A program made the translations under genes and the position numbers. The notes below the pieces were generated by a model, which did no database searches, was not told the origin of the DNA, and worked only from the letters and a program-made list of their open reading frames with translations. Of a stretch of 64,000 nucleotides of DNA, positions 63,866-64,000 are shown piece by piece. Position 1 is the stretch's first letter, and every line of letters begins with the position of its first letter. Source of the stretch: Coenobita brevimanus (taxonomy: Eukaryota; Arthropoda; Malacostraca; Decapoda; Coenobitidae); assembly GCA_032717465.1 (NCBI GenBank), contig CM064713.1, positions 15,831,565 to 15,895,564 on the forward strand, written 5' to 3'.

Positions 63866-64000
63866 CCTGCCACAACTACCAACATCACCTACCACAACTA
63901 CCAGCATCACCTACCACAACTACCAACATCGCCTACCACAACTACCAACATCGCCTACCACAACTACCAACATTGCCTACCACAACTACCAACATTGCCT
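63866..64000 (+). repeat. 22-bp minisatellite running off the right edge
   Basis: The unit is accacaactaccaacatcgc plus ct, about six copies, with agcatcac and cattgc variants. Continues beyond the window. Confidence 0.95.

Overview
This is eukaryotic, repeat-dominated DNA. There is no operon structure, no dense coding and no prokaryotic signal. Very dense microsatellites ((GT)n, (CT)n, (TA)n, ATT/CAT triplets, (CATC)n, GATA), long homopyrimidine tracts, many private minisatellites, several non-LTR retrotransposon relics, short fold-back MITEs and SINEs suggest an arthropod, most likely a decapod crustacean (shrimp or crab). The organism is inferred from composition and element types, not proved. 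Nearly every long reading frame in the window is low-complexity and is not annotated as a gene.

Layout. 1-5013: 3' part of an apparently intact LTR retrotransposon. One uninterrupted gag-pol frame enters from the left edge and ends at 4144. It is followed by a polypurine tract and an 809-bp LTR (4205-5013). The domain order is Gag, zinc knuckle, protease, INTEGRASE, then reverse transcriptase and RNase H. This is the rare Gmr1-type order: Ty3/gypsy-like domains in Ty1/copia arrangement. It is the most notable object in the window. The LTR abuts a 22-bp minisatellite (5014-5467). 5468-14970: pyrimidine-rich tracts holding a 5'-truncated CR1/L2/Jockey-like LINE tail (6097-7080) with a probable target-site duplication, SINE-like fragments and tandem arrays. 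15140-19482: two damaged minus-strand copies of a second LINE family; a third fragment lies at 31541-32146 on the plus strand, next to a minus-strand LINE of another family that is itself interrupted by an A-tailed retroposon. 19483-36900: mostly simple sequence with MITEs and SINE pieces.

36890-39430 and 48435-52735 hold a cluster of one fold-back MITE family (family A; termini with CTAACACC and AAATCGC). At three loci one terminus of this family has been amplified into tandem arrays. 41020-41795 is the only good candidate for a host gene: a GC-rich segment with CCAAT and GC boxes, a long leader and a 33-codon coding exon ending at a consensus splice donor (CAG|GTAAGT). The product is not recognised. 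No later exon could be identified; if the gene is real, the sequence to the right is probably intron. 42788-48378 is a run of at least six unrelated minisatellites. SINE-like families include one with a 5S rRNA-derived head (49512-49690), two tRNA-headed pieces on the minus strand (13030-13097, 59870-59945) and a dispersed family with the core cacttcttcgtgactagcat.

The retroelement pol acts alone. The LINEs are decayed. The SINEs and MITEs are non-autonomous and would depend on machinery encoded elsewhere. Strand, boundaries and family names for MITEs and SINEs come from comparing copies inside this window only.
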